Origin: Rufibacter radiotolerans
Lineage (GTDB): Bacteria; Bacteroidota; Bacteroidia; Cytophagales; Hymenobacteraceae
Assembly: GCF_001078055.1 (NCBI RefSeq)
Contig: NZ_CP010777.1
Location: forward strand, 1,944,408 to 2,008,407
DNA: 64,000 bases
Direction of reading: 5' to 3'
The notes under the pieces are model-generated. The model was not told the DNA's origin, made no database searches, and worked only from the letters and a program-made list of their open reading frames with translations. The position numbers and the translations under genes were made by a program. This document shows positions 8,451 to 17,270 of this stretch, piece after piece; the stretch's first letter is position 1; each line of letters opens with the position of its first letter.

Positions 8451-9869
8451 ATGAGAATTTTATTGACGGGTACCACCGGGTACATTGGGCAGAGTTTGCT
8501 TCCGGCCTTACTGAAAGAAGGCCATGAGGTGATCTGCTGCGTTCGTGACAAAAACCGGTTCGACCTCAGTAAATTCCCTGATGCGAAACTGGAGGTGATA
8601 GAAGTCAATTTCCTGGACCGTGCCACGCTGGAAGCTATTCCAGAGGACATTGAGGCTGCCTATTACCTTATTCATTCCATGGCGACCCAGAACCAGGACT
8701 TTCAGAAACTGGAGGAAACCACCGCCCTGAACTTTAAAGACCGGATTCAGCACACCAAGGCCCGGCAGGTAATCTATCTGAGCGGCATTATTAATGACCA
8801 GCAGCTGTCCAGGCACCTGCAATCGCGCAAGCATGTAGAGGAGATTCTGGCTTCAGGCACGTTCCATCTTACCACCCTGCGGGCCGGTATCATTCTGGGT
8901 TCGGGGAGCGCCTCCTTTGAAATTATGCGTGATCTGGTGGAGAAACTTCCCATCATGATTGCCCCTAAATGGCTCAATACCCGGTCGCAGCCCATTGCCA
9001 TCAGGAATGTGATTGAATACCTGGTGGGAGTTTTGGGCCGGGAGGAAGTGTATGACCAAAGCTATGACATTGGCGGGCCAGACATCATGACCTACAAAGA
9101 AATGCTGCTTGGTTTTGCCCGGGTCCGGAACCTGAAACGGAAGATTATCACCGTGCCGGTCATGACCCCGAAGCTCTCATCCTACTGGCTATATTTTGTC
9201 ACCTCCGTTTCCTACCCGCTGGCCTCTAACCTTGTAAAGAGCATGAGCGTGGAAGTGGTCTGCAAAAAGAATAACCTGCAGCAGCTCCTCAACATTACCC
9301 TATTGCCCTTTGAAACTGCCATCAGGCTGGCGTTTGACAAGATTCAGAACGAAGGCGTGATTGCCAGCTGGAAAGATGCCCTCTCCACCAGGGTGCTGCA
9401 CGGCGGAATACCCAAATTACTAAACGTGCCCACCTTTGGCTGCTTTAAAGATACCCGGCAGGCCGAGGTGAAGGACGTAGACAAAACCCTTCAGAAAATA
9501 TGGGCCATTGGCGGCGATACCGGCTGGTACTACGCCGACTGGCTCTGGGAAATACGAGGCTTCCTGGACAAGTTAGTGGGCGGAGTGGGCTTGCGCAGAG
9601 GCCGCAAAAACAGCACAAAAATACACGCCGGCGAGTCCCTTGATTTTTGGCGGGTTCTTTATGCCAACAAGGAAGAAAAGGTTTTGCTGCTGTACGCAGA
9701 GATGAAATTACCCGGCGAAGCCTGGCTTGAGTTCAAGATAACCGACCATACCCTCACCCAGACCGCCACCTTCCGGCCGCTGGGCGTTTGGGGACGGTTG
9801 TACTGGTATGCGGTGTTTCCCTTCCATGGCTTTATCTTCAGTAACATGCTCAAGAGAATCGCCTCCTGA
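8451..9869 (+). CDS. SDR-type NAD(P)-binding protein with DUF2867 domain
   Basis: Two-domain protein of 472 residues. Residues 1 to about 230 form an atypical extended short-chain dehydrogenase fold with the nucleotide-binding start ILLTGTTGYIGQSLLPALL, resembling the YbjT/NmrA-like group. About 320-472 match DUF2867, including GDTGWYYADWLWEIRGFLD and the ending FHGFIFSNML. Such fusions are annotated as NAD(P)H-binding oxidoreductases of unknown substrate. It starts at an ATG that directly opens the Rossmann beta strand. It is monocistronic; the next gene is convergent and a hairpin terminator lies at 9908-9934. Confidence 0.85.
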   Translation: MRILLTGTTGYIGQSLLPALLKEGHEVICCVRDKNRFDLSKFPDAKLEVIEVNFLDRATLEAIPEDIEAAYYLIHSMATQNQDFQKLEETTALNFKDRIQHTKARQVIYLSGIINDQQLSRHLQSRKHVEEILASGTFHLTTLRAGIILGSGSASFEIMRDLVEKLPIMIAPKWLNTRSQPIAIRNVIEYLVGVLGREEVYDQSYDIGGPDIMTYKEMLLGFARVRNLKRKIITVPVMTPKLSSYWLYFVTSVSYPLASNLVKSMSVEVVCKKNNLQQLLNITLLPFETAIRLAFDKIQNEGVIASWKDALSTRVLHGGIPKLLNVPTFGCFKDTRQAEVKDVDKTLQKIWAIGGDTGWYYADWLWEIRGFLDKLVGGVGLRRGRKNSTKIHAGESLDFWRVLYANKEEKVLLLYAEMKLPGEAWLEFKITDHTLTQTATFRPLGVWGRLYWYAVFPFHGFIFSNMLKRIAS

Positions 9870-9907
9870 ATAGTAACTAGGTGCATCACAGATATTTTTA
9901 ATAAAAA

Positions 9908-9934
9908 AAGCCCTAAGCTAATGGCTCAGGGCTT
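9908..9934 (-). terminator. Intrinsic terminator of the lipoprotein gene
   Basis: Stem AAGCCCT/AGGGCTT extended by AGC/GCT across one mismatch. Read on the minus strand it is followed by a run of six T, which fits termination of the lipoprotein gene ending at 9990. Confidence 0.75.
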
Positions 9935-9989
9935 GGTTCCTACTTATGGTCTTAGTGAAGATTTAATCTATGGGTGAGCCCTAAAATTT

Positions 9990-10550
9990 TTAAAGGCCGG
10001 CAGTTAAAGTTGATATGATTTTAAAGTCAACTGTGGCAGAGGTAAAGGTTGTATTGGTAGAGCCTGTCATTCTAAACTGCACTATGTTTCCTCCTTTGAT
10101 TAAGTTCATCAGTTCATTCTTGTTGGCTTCCTCTAAGGGAACAGTAATGTCAGTAGAAGAAGGGGTGGAAAATTGAGTGGCTAAATCAAGGTTAGTGATG
10201 TTCCCAATTTTCTTAAAGCTGGTAGAACCGGATTGTGCAAACTCCAACTGCCCGTTTAAAATAGGTTTTACCGTATTGCCAGAGCTAGCGGTGAATTGGG
10301 TTACCTTTAAGGTGATGCCATCTAAAGTTAGATCCTTAATCTTATCCTTATGTTCCTTAAGGTCTCCATTGTTAAAGTCAACCTCTTTTATAGTAGCGTT
10401 AACCTGTTGGGCAGAGGCGCCAGTGATGGTTACAGGTACGGTGTTAGAGATATTAAAGTCCTTTTCCAAGGCATCCTCCAGACCTTCGCAAGAAGTTCCA
10501 AAGAAAACAATCATACAGGCAAACAGTGGGAGAAATAATCTTAATTTCAT
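9990..10550 (-). CDS. Predicted lipoprotein of unknown function
   Basis: Exported protein of 186 residues with a type II signal peptide: MKLRLFLPLFACMIVF followed by lipobox FGTSC, so the mature protein begins at Cys20 or so and is lipid-anchored. The mature part is acidic near its start and then rich in Thr, Val and beta-prone segments, suggesting a beta-sandwich such as a secretin- or adhesin-like domain. I do not recognise the family. A near-consensus Bacteroidota promoter lies 42 bp upstream (10592-10622), predicting a short leader of about 35 nt. A terminator follows, so it is monocistronic. Confidence 0.8.
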   Translation of the reverse strand: MKLRLFLPLFACMIVFFGTSCEGLEDALEKDFNISNTVPVTITGASAQQVNATIKEVDFNNGDLKEHKDKIKDLTLDGITLKVTQFTASSGNTVKPILNGQLEFAQSGSTSFKKIGNITNLDLATQFSTPSSTDITVPLEEANKNELMNLIKGGNIVQFRMTGSTNTTFTSATVDFKIISTLTAGL

Positions 10551-10591
10551 AATTTTTCTTTTTTTAAAATGTAATTATCTATTTTAATATT

Positions 10592-10622
10592 CAAAAATAT
10601 ACATGTTTTATTATATTCCAAA
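10592..10622 (-). promoter_or_regulatory. Bacteroidota-type promoter for the lipoprotein gene
   Basis: On the minus strand, TTTG (10622-10619), a 19-bp spacer and TATTTTTG (10599-10592) match the Bacteroidota primary-sigma consensus TTTG-N19-TAnnTTTG exactly. Transcription would begin near 10585, about 35 nt before the ATG at 10550. Confidence 0.65.
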
Positions 10623-10695
10623 TTATTACGATAAAAATTTTTCATTACCTTTTTTTAAGACCGTATTGGATTAAAACACATGTTTTGGCTAATGT

Positions 10696-11445
10696 TTATT
10701 TAATTGATGCTATTATTTTATTTATTCTATTCGTCATCCAGTAAAAATGGGAGCCTTTCCAATACACGCGTTGGCAGGAGCTGCATTGGTAAAACACGTC
10801 AAAGAATTGTCTGGTCTTTGGGGGCAAAACCGCTAACACTTACTGCTTGGGAACTTGGGTAATGGTGCCGTTACAAACCATGCAGCGGGTAAATGGTTGT
10901 ACCTGAGCCATACAGCCATACCTGGTCAAGACTCCTTTGATCTGTTCCTGCCAGTTCTGTGACCTGATCCAATAGCCCCATTCAATGCTCTTTTGTTTCA
11001 GCAAGCCTACGTCCCGGGTCAGGATCACCCGTTTTTCGGTCTCACTGGCCTGGGCTATTTCTTGGTCATGGGCATTTGGGTCCAGGCGGGCATCAAATCC
11101 CAACAGCCGCAGGTACCGCGCCAATTTACCCAGGTGCACATCCAGCACAAACCTGATAGGCCGGGGCGCCGGGACTTGCAAAGGCGGTAAATGGTTTCCC
11201 TCTACTTCTGGCTCTACCGGAAATACCTCCAATTGGGCTGGCGCAACCAGCAACTCGGAAAATGGAATAGAAGATCCATTGAGAAGGATTTGCCCTACCT
11301 CTGGGTGGGGCACGCCCAGGGCTTCTATCACATCTTTCACAGAGGCGGTTCTATACAGTTGGTAAGAAATCCATCCATCCCGCTGCACCTTAGGCAGAAA
11401 ATCGGTTAATCCTCCGTGAAACAAGATATTGACCAGGTTCCCCAT
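10696..11445 (-). pseudogene. Mut7-C ubiquitin/RNase protein interrupted by an in-frame TAA
   Basis: The first 201 codons (11445-10843) give an N-terminal ubiquitin-like domain, then a Mut7-C PIN-type domain beginning FVLDVHLGKLARYLRLLGFD with acidic LTRDVGLL. The protein stops at TAA 10842-10840 right after CNGTITQVPKQ. The same frame continues without a break for another 47 codons, reading VLAVLPPKTRQFFDVFYQC, then SSCQRVYWKGSHFYWM, to a second TAA at 10698-10696. That tail is the missing family C-terminus and holds the second CxxC of the four-Cys zinc site. A single change (for example GAA to TAA) explains it. Readthrough or a still-active truncated protein is possible; a sequencing error must also be excluded. 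Confidence 0.85.
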
Positions 11446-11717
11446 TTTAATGGTTTGCAGATTTTACTTTCCCGTCTTTTCCTATTTGTAAGAAGTACGC
11501 CCAAAGGGTGTATTAGATGCGGCAGGTTTCTCTTGTCTTTTCAGGCAAGTTTCCTTAACGGCTACCAGTGAAGTGCCTTTCTCCCATGGCCATTCTTTTA
11601 CTTGCAAAAGTTTACTTTCCCTGACTATACCGGGCCTTTTGAAATTTGCGGCTACCTAACCCAAATTGATTGCGTACAATTGGGGATACTTTATTCCAGA
11701 ATATTTCCATACAACAT

Positions 11718-12590
11718 ATGAGCGAGCCAACTAAAGTACCTTCTACTTTTCTGCTAGGCGGAGAATTCACTATCAACCGGATGGGCTACGGGGCCATGCG
11801 CATAACCGGCGAAGGCATCTGGGGGCCCCCTAAAGACAAAGAAGAATCCCTAAGGGTTTTGAAACGGGCCCTTGAACTGGGCATTAATTTTATAGACACA
11901 GCAGATTCATACGGCCCCAATGTGTCTGAGGAACTGATTGCGGAGGCGCTTTACCCCTATCCTAAGGACCTGGTAATCGGGACCAAGGGCGGACTTCTGC
12001 GCACCGGCCCAAACCAGTGGCCTATCAATTCTTCCCCAGAGCACCTCAAAGAAGCCTTACAGGGAAGTCTGGAACGGTTGAAACTGGAAACTATTGACCT
12101 GTACCAGTTGCACCGGGTAGACCCGGAAGTACCCTTCGCCAAATCTTTGGAGTTTTTGCAGGACGCCCAGGAACAGGGCCTGATCAAACACGTGGGCCTT
12201 TCTGAGGTGACGGTAGAACAGATCAAGCAGGCGCAGGAGTACGTGAAGGTGGCCTCGGTGCAGAACATGTACAGCGTAGACAACCGCAAATGGGAGCCGG
12301 AATTGACTTTCTGCGAAGAAAACGACATCGCGTTTATTCCGTGGTACCCTCTGGCGGGTGGTAACCAGCAGGCTTTGGAGAAACTGAAATCCGTAGGCGA
12401 CAAGCATCAGGCAAGCGTGCAGCAAATTGCCCTGGCTTGGCTATTGCACCGTTCGCCCAATATCCTGCTCATACCGGGTACCTCCAAAGTAAAACATCTG
12501 GAAGAGAACTACCAGGCCGTGAATATTAAACTCTCTGACGAGGATTTCTCTGACCTGGATAAGTTGAGTTCGGCAAATATTTCTGGGTAG
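11718..12590 (+). CDS. Aldo/keto reductase (third)
   Basis: Aldo/keto reductase of 290 residues with Asp60 and Tyr65 (IDTADSY), Lys90 (GTKGG) and His132 (YQLHRVD). The opening GGEFTINRMGYGAMRIT and the ending LLIPGTSKVKHLEEN place it in the AKR13/YakC-like group, different from the two reductases at 265-2216. ATG 11718 is preferred over the TTG at 11670, whose extra 16 residues do not fit the family. A strong bidirectional terminator follows. The substrate is unknown. Confidence 0.9.
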   Translation: MSEPTKVPSTFLLGGEFTINRMGYGAMRITGEGIWGPPKDKEESLRVLKRALELGINFIDTADSYGPNVSEELIAEALYPYPKDLVIGTKGGLLRTGPNQWPINSSPEHLKEALQGSLERLKLETIDLYQLHRVDPEVPFAKSLEFLQDAQEQGLIKHVGLSEVTVEQIKQAQEYVKVASVQNMYSVDNRKWEPELTFCEENDIAFIPWYPLAGGNQQALEKLKSVGDKHQASVQQIALAWLLHRSPNILLIPGTSKVKHLEENYQAVNIKLSDEDFSDLDKLSSANISG

Positions 12591-12611
12591 CAAAATTGCC
12601 ATTGTTCTATA

Positions 12612-12651
12612 AAAAAAGGGAGGCCGGTTTTACAAACGGCCTCCCTTTTTT
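12612..12651. terminator. Strong bidirectional terminator
   Basis: Perfect 15-bp stem (AAAAAAGGGAGGCCG with CGGCCTCCCTTTTTT) and a 10-nt loop between the convergent aldo/keto reductase and msrA genes. Both strands have a U tract. Confidence 0.9.
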
Positions 12652-12670
12652 GTAAGCTAACTTCTGGGCC

Positions 12671-12710
12671 CCTGTTTTAAAGCTATTTTTATAAAAACGA
12701 CTTTAAAACG
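12671..12710. repeat. Hairpin-family copy (degenerate)
   Basis: Copy with TGTTTTAAAGC and GACTTTAAAACG arms just past msrA's stop, in the same convergent gap as the strong terminator at 12612-12651. The core GGCCTG is lost. Confidence 0.5.
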
Positions 12711-12725
12711 CTTTTAGTGAGCTAA

Positions 12726-13280
12726 TTAAGATTTCTTCCAGTGACGTTCCAGAAAGCCGGCGCGGCCTGACCCAATGTGGTATCGGTTATAATGCGAGGG
12801 GTTCTTTTTGTAATAGTCCTGGTGGTATTCTTCGGCGCGGTAAAAAGGGGCAGCCGGTAAAATAGCCGTTACGATAGGTTCTTCATACGGACCCTTCTGC
12901 TGCATTTCCTCTTTAGAGATCTCAGCCTGCTCCTTCTGCTTTTCTGAGTGGTAGAAGATGGCGGTTTTATAAGAGGAACCCCGGTCGCCAAACTGTCCGC
13001 CGGCGTCGGTGGGGTCAATGGATTGCCAGAAAATGTCCAGTAACTCAGGGTAGGAAATAACCGATGGGTCAAAGGTGACCTGTACCGCCTCATAGTGGCC
13101 GGTGGTTTCAGAGCACACCTGCTCATAGGTAGGGTTAGGCACGTGGCCGCCGGTGTACCCAGAGACTACCTCCAGCACGCCCTCATATTTATGGAACGGT
13201 TTTACCATGCACCAGAAGCAACCGCCGGCAAAAGTGGCCACTTCATACGTTTTCTTTTCTTTGGGGATTTCGTCCGTCAT
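12726..13280 (-). CDS. msrA: Peptide-methionine (S)-S-oxide reductase
   Basis: MsrA reduces methionine-S-sulfoxide in proteins and in the free amino acid, repairing oxidative damage with thioredoxin as donor. The signature GGCFWC (catalytic Cys) appears near residues 19-24 and is followed by [27 protein letters not shown] and [10 protein letters not shown] complete the family pattern. The length of 184 residues is normal for a stand-alone MsrA with no fused MsrB. I chose ATG 13280 rather than TTG 13298. There is no signal peptide, so it is cytosolic. It is monocistronic on the minus strand. Confidence 0.95.
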   Translation of the reverse strand: MTDEIPKEKKTYEVATFAGGCFWCMVKPFHKYEGVLEVVSGYTGGHVPNPTYEQVCSETTGHYEAVQVTFDPSVISYPELLDIFWQSIDPTDAGGQFGDRGSSYKTAIFYHSEKQKEQAEISKEEMQQKGPYEEPIVTAILPAAPFYRAEEYHQDYYKKNPSHYNRYHIGSGRAGFLERHWKKS

Positions 13281-13386
13281 CTTAGGTTCTGTTTGCAAGG
13301 GATACGGTTTGTTAGAGTTTAACTCAAATTCCTGGCTTTTGTTTCCTGGGCTCTACATGCGGTTAAAACTGATGAATGTGCTTCTG

Positions 13387-13424
13387 CGTTTTGGGCCTGT
13401 TTTTGGCAAAACAGGCCCAAAACG
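13387..13424. repeat. Hairpin-family copy (near consensus)
   Basis: CGTTTTGGGCCTGTTTT, loop TTGGC region, AAAACAGGCCCAAAACG: an almost perfect core palindrome in the gap between the hydrolase gene and msrA. The basal arms beyond CG do not pair, unlike the long copies. Confidence 0.85.
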
Positions 13425-13549
13425 TATCTGGGTTTGCCCGCTCGTCACTTATCCACGGGGGTGCGTAAGTTGTGCGTAATCTCTGTAACCTTTTGTGACG
13501 GACTAGCCCTCAACTGCTTAGCGAAACAAGGTCAATTGGGGCAAGAAAA

Positions 13550-13586
13550 AAGCCCGGCTTTGCTGTAAGTAGACAATGCCCGGCTT
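13550..13586 (-). terminator. Terminator of the serine hydrolase gene
   Basis: Stem AAGCCCGGC/GCCCGGCTT with one mismatch. On the minus strand it ends in a six-T run and begins 5 bp past the hydrolase stop. Confidence 0.7.
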
Positions 13587-13591
13587 GAAGG

Positions 13592-15439
13592 TTATTGGTT
13601 AAGGGCAGTAGGAGTCCCTTTTTTGATAGCCGCGTAAATGGCATCCTGAATGCGGGGCCTGATGTTAAGCGATAAAAGCTTGTTAGATACTTTGGGGTGT
13701 ACCCTGTTGCTCAGGAATATATACACCAGGTTTTGCGCCGGGTCTACCCACACGCAGGTTCCGGTGTACCCTGTATGGCCGTAGGTGGCCGGCGACGCCA
13801 GTTTAGACGGATACCCTTTGGCGCTGTCTGGGTCCCAACGGTCAAAGCCCAGGCCGCGGCGGCTCACCGCTGATTGCTTGGCCGTAAACAAATCTACGGT
13901 GGTGGGTTTGAAATACTCCACCCCCCCGTAGGTGCCACGGTTCAGCATCATCTGATACAGGATGGCCATGTCATTGGCGGTAGAGAACAAACCGGCGTGG
14001 CCGGATACGCCTCCCAATCGGGCTGCGCCCCCGTCATGCACATAACCCTGCAGCAGCGACTTCCGGAAATAGGTGTCATCTTCGGTGGGCACAATGCGGT
14101 TCTTGTCAAAGCGCTGCAACGGCAGGAACCCCGCGGTTTGCATGCCCAATGGGCGGTAGAACCGCTCCTGTACCAACGCATCTAAAGGCTCCTGGGCCTG
14201 ACGCTCTACCACTTCCTTGATCAGGTACATGGTAATGTCTGAGTACACATACTTGCCGGGCGTGGCCATCTTGGCCTGCAACATGCGCGGCCACATCACC
14301 TCCTTGTAATAGTCTTTGCGCAGGAACAGGCTGTCTCCAGCTTGTACCGTGTAAAGCTCTGACGGCGTTTTCTGCGCGTCTTTGGCCAGCACCGGTAAAT
14401 TAACGCCCGCCGGCAAGCCTGACTGATGTAGCAGAATATCCTTTATGGTCAGGTTGGCTTTGCTGGTGTTTCTGGCCGATGGGATATAGGAACCCAGCGT
14501 ACTGGTTAAGTTCACATGTTTCTGGTCATAGAGTTGCATCACGGCCATGGTGGTGGCAGAGATCTTGGTGATAGAGGCTAGGTCATAAATGTCGGTGATC
14601 TGGGTGAGGCGGCTTTTGCCATAGGTATGATGCCCATACGCCTTGTTAAAGATCACTTTCCCGTCTTTCACCACCATCACCACGGCACCCGGCGTAGCCT
14701 GTTGTTGAATGGCCTCTGCCACAATGGCGTCAATGGGTTGTTCCAGGTCGGCGGCGTTTATGCCTACCTCTTCCGGGATGCTGTATTTCAGTCGCGTGGC
14801 CTTGGTCAGGGAACCCGCTCCTTTCTGGTATTTAGCCGAATAGCTTTTGTCTAGCTTTCCGGTTACCGGTACGCCGCCAAAAATGGCTTGGGCCGCAAAC
14901 TGCGCAGTAATGGGAGTTTCTTTCTCTACCCAGATCATGGGTGCCGTAAAGATGTCTGCATTGGATAAGGCGCTCTGTTTCCCATACACCGCCAGGACCA
15001 GGTGCTTGGTTTGTTGCAACTGCTCCAAAAACGCCCGCTTCACGTCATCTTGCAAAGCGGCTTCTGGCAACTGCACTATTACGGTCTGGTAGAATTTCAA
15101 CTCATCTTGCAGGCGGTTAAACAAAGAATCATTGTCAAACCCAGAAGCGGCAAAGGAGGTGACGAAAGTATATTTATTAAGCAGGCTGTCAAACTGAGGA
15201 CCGAAGGTGGCGCCCAGGTTAATGGAGGCAATTTTCTGGGACAGGTCTTTAATGGGAAGGAAGCCTTTCTGGTTGTTGAGCAACACCGTGGTCTTGGCGG
15301 CCTCTTTGTGTTGCTGCAGCCAGGTGAGGTTTTTCTTGCGGGAGCTTTCTTCCACGGGCCGTCCGGCAAAGCTTATCAAAATGATGAGGGCCAGGGTGAA
15401 ATACTGCAGAAAACTCAACTGAGGGGAAAAACGGCGCAT
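13592..15439 (-). CDS. Exported beta-lactamase-family serine hydrolase with orphan GH3 C-terminal domain
   Basis: Protein of 615 residues. A signal peptide or membrane anchor covers about 1-28. Residues about 40-190, starting at TTVLLNNQKGFLPI, look like the C-terminal domain of a GH3 beta-N-acetylhexosaminidase. About 215-600 form a class C beta-lactamase/esterase-like domain with SITK (nucleophile Ser and Lys), YSD (KYVYSDITMY) and HTGYTG. In many Bacteroidota these parts are fused behind a GH3 TIM barrel in a protein near 1000 residues, likely for peptidoglycan turnover. Here the barrel is missing and the signal peptide leads straight into the remnant. ATG 15439 is preferred over TTG 15448. 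The activity on a cell-wall peptide or ester is inferred. Confidence 0.85.
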   Translation of the reverse strand: MRRFSPQLSFLQYFTLALIILISFAGRPVEESSRKKNLTWLQQHKEAAKTTVLLNNQKGFLPIKDLSQKIASINLGATFGPQFDSLLNKYTFVTSFAASGFDNDSLFNRLQDELKFYQTVIVQLPEAALQDDVKRAFLEQLQQTKHLVLAVYGKQSALSNADIFTAPMIWVEKETPITAQFAAQAIFGGVPVTGKLDKSYSAKYQKGAGSLTKATRLKYSIPEEVGINAADLEQPIDAIVAEAIQQQATPGAVVMVVKDGKVIFNKAYGHHTYGKSRLTQITDIYDLASITKISATTMAVMQLYDQKHVNLTSTLGSYIPSARNTSKANLTIKDILLHQSGLPAGVNLPVLAKDAQKTPSELYTVQAGDSLFLRKDYYKEVMWPRMLQAKMATPGKYVYSDITMYLIKEVVERQAQEPLDALVQERFYRPLGMQTAGFLPLQRFDKNRIVPTEDDTYFRKSLLQGYVHDGGAARLGGVSGHAGLFSTANDMAILYQMMLNRGTYGGVEYFKPTTVDLFTAKQSAVSRRGLGFDRWDPDSAKGYPSKLASPATYGHTGYTGTCVWVDPAQNLVYIFLSNRVHPKVSNKLLSLNIRPRIQDAIYAAIKKGTPTALNQ

Positions 15440-15673
15440 GGCGGGCAAATAAGCGTAAAGTCAAAAAGGGTTCTGGTAGGAAAGAGATACAAAATACATG
15501 CCTCTTTTACAGCTTTGGAAAGAGGCAACCTCTAAGCTTATAAGTGGAATTAGTTTAAAGGGCAACTTTCCTGCCCTCAAGATAAAAGAAATTTAGCATT
15601 GCCCCGGGGACTGAACCCAGGTTTATTTCTGCCGAAGGAAAATGCTTCTTGAAAAGAAAGTGCCGTCTTGCGC

Positions 15674-16366
15674 CTACCCCAACCCAGCTTCTTTGCCTAG
15701 CACCACCAGATCGGCTACGTTGGAGGTGCCCAGGCTGGCCTGGATGTTACGGCGGTGGGTATTGACGGTATGCACGCTTAAAAAAAGCTGATCGGCGATG
15801 GCCTGGGAGCTTAGTCCTTTACAAACCAGGTTCAGGATCTCTTTCTCCCGCTTGCTCAGACGGTTGATCAGGAGTTGGTTTTTCTGCGCTAGATTTTCCC
15901 TAAGGGCCTCAATCAGTTGCTTCTCCGTGTTCATGCGGGGGCTCATGTCTACGTCTACGCAGATAATGGACTTTACCTGTCCGTCCTGCTCATGGCAAAA
16001 GGCCTTGGCCCAGCCCATAAACCATTTGTAGGTATCCTGTTCTTTGTGTTTGGCCCTGAACATGCCGCCGTATTCGGCTCCGGTGTATTCCTGGTAGTGG
16101 GTAACGCTGTCCTTGGGAATGTTCAGATCTTCTAGGTGCACAATCTGGCGCATGTACTCCATGGTGCCCATGGCTTTTATTTCCTCCAGGGTGTAGCCCA
16201 GAGATTGCTCGTTGGTTTTGTTGCACCAGATCACCCCTTCTTTAAAATCAGAAAGGTAAATATTAGCAGGCACCTCCTGGACCACCCTTTCCAGGAAATC
16301 ACATTTTTCCTGAAGTGCCTCTAACTTCCTCAATAGCTCATCTTTACCCAAGTCCTTATTCGTCAT
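15674..16366 (-). CDS. PAS-domain LuxR-type transcriptional regulator
   Basis: Regulator of 230 residues. The first 30 residues look coiled-coil-like (LLRKLEALQEKCDFLERV). A PAS fold follows at about 35-145, seen in YLSDFKEGVIWCNKTNEQSL (a 20-residue stretch) and the FRAKHKEQDTYKWFMGWAKA region. A LuxR/GerE helix-turn-helix lies at about 165-225 with LSKREKEILNLVCKGLSSQ and HTVNTHRRNI. No receiver or kinase domain is present, so the PAS part probably senses a ligand or redox state directly. It is monocistronic and its target genes are not evident. Confidence 0.9.
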   Translation of the reverse strand: MTNKDLGKDELLRKLEALQEKCDFLERVVQEVPANIYLSDFKEGVIWCNKTNEQSLGYTLEEIKAMGTMEYMRQIVHLEDLNIPKDSVTHYQEYTGAEYGGMFRAKHKEQDTYKWFMGWAKAFCHEQDGQVKSIICVDVDMSPRMNTEKQLIEALRENLAQKNQLLINRLSKREKEILNLVCKGLSSQAIADQLFLSVHTVNTHRRNIQASLGTSNVADLVVLGKEAGLG

Positions 16367-16420
16367 TCCCTACAAAAAATAAAAGATAGGCAGATTAAAG
16401 GAGACAATGATATTTATCAC

Positions 16421-17038
16421 TTAAAGATAAAGAAGCCTTTTTTTATTTTCTACTACGGGTAGGGCAAATTCCTGCACTTCTTTTACTTCGCCAGAGGCTA
16501 AAGGTTGTAAGCGCATGTCTCCAATTCGTACCCGTATGAGCCTGAGGGTAGGAAACCCCACGGCCGCGGTCATTTTCCTTACCTGCCGGTTCTTGCCTTC
16601 GGTGAGGGTGATAGATACCCAACTGGTGGGCCCATGCCGATCATCGCGCACCCGCCTGGATCGCTCGGGGAAACCGGGAGCCGGGTCTAAACGGAAGGCT
16701 TTACAGGGAAGCGTCTGGTAAGGCTGTTTTTCATGTGATATCTCAATGCCGCCCGCCTGCAACTGGGCTATAGCCTCTGGGGTAATGATACCGTCTACCT
16801 GGGCGTAGTATTCTTTCTCTACCTTTCGGCCGCGCACGTACTCGCTCATTTTTCCGTCTGTGGTGAGCAGCAGCAAGCCCTCGCTGTCCTGGTCCAGGCG
16901 GCCAATGGCCATGGAACCTGCCGGAAAATCATACAACGTACCCAACAAGTGCTTGTTTTTAGGGTTGCCTATAAACTGACTGATGTAGCCGAAGGGTTTG
17001 TGCAGAAGAAAATGGCGGTGCTGAGGCTCAGACTCCAT
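16421..17038 (-). CDS. rRNA pseudouridine synthase, RluE/RsuA family
   Basis: Small-type pseudouridine synthase of 205 residues without an S4 domain, resembling RluE, which modifies a 23S rRNA uridine. The catalytic Asp lies in GRLDQDSEGLLLLTTDGK. The C-terminal signature LTEGKNRQVRKMTAAVGFPTL with LIRVRIG is intact. An Arg-rich insertion (FPERSRRVRDDRHGP) near residue 125-140 is a Bacteroidota-type loop. It starts at ATG. The exact target site is inferred from the family. The 232-bp gap upstream holds two degenerate hairpin-family copies and no gene. Confidence 0.9.
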   Translation of the reverse strand: MESEPQHRHFLLHKPFGYISQFIGNPKNKHLLGTLYDFPAGSMAIGRLDQDSEGLLLLTTDGKMSEYVRGRKVEKEYYAQVDGIITPEAIAQLQAGGIEISHEKQPYQTLPCKAFRLDPAPGFPERSRRVRDDRHGPTSWVSITLTEGKNRQVRKMTAAVGFPTLRLIRVRIGDMRLQPLASGEVKEVQEFALPVVENKKRLLYL

Positions 17039-17049
17039 GAAGGGTATTT

Positions 17050-17089
17050 CTGTTTTGGCGCTAATTTCCGAAAAATGGCCTTAAAACGG
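17050..17089. repeat. Hairpin-family copy (degenerate)
   Basis: CTGTTTTGGCGC and GGCCTTAAAACGG arms are recognisable but the core is mutated. It lies in the gap between the LytTR regulator and the pseudouridine synthase. Confidence 0.45.
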
Positions 17090-17189
17090 AAATTGGGCTG
17101 CAGAAAGATGCAGGTTTTCTGGGCGAGATTCGCTTTTTTGAAAGGATTGATGGGTAAAAGGAAGGCTGGGCCTACCCTATTTCGGCACT

Positions 17190-17229
17190 TCCGTTCAGAG
17201 GCTGTTTTTCTTAAAACGTCCTTAAAACA
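17190..17229. repeat. Hairpin-family copy (degenerate)
   Basis: Second weak copy in the same gap: GAGGCTGTTTTTCTT with AAAACGTCCTTAAAACAG. It lies about 40 bp past the stop of the LytTR regulator, where it could help termination. Confidence 0.4.
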
Positions 17230-17270
17230 GATGAGCGGAGGCTTGAAGAACTGTAAGGTGCTGGGTTCGC

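Noticed and set aside
10840-10842. Selenocysteine or other recoding at the Mut7-C internal stop
   Set aside because: The codon is TAA, which is not used for selenocysteine, and no recoding hairpin is evident; a nonsense change is simpler.
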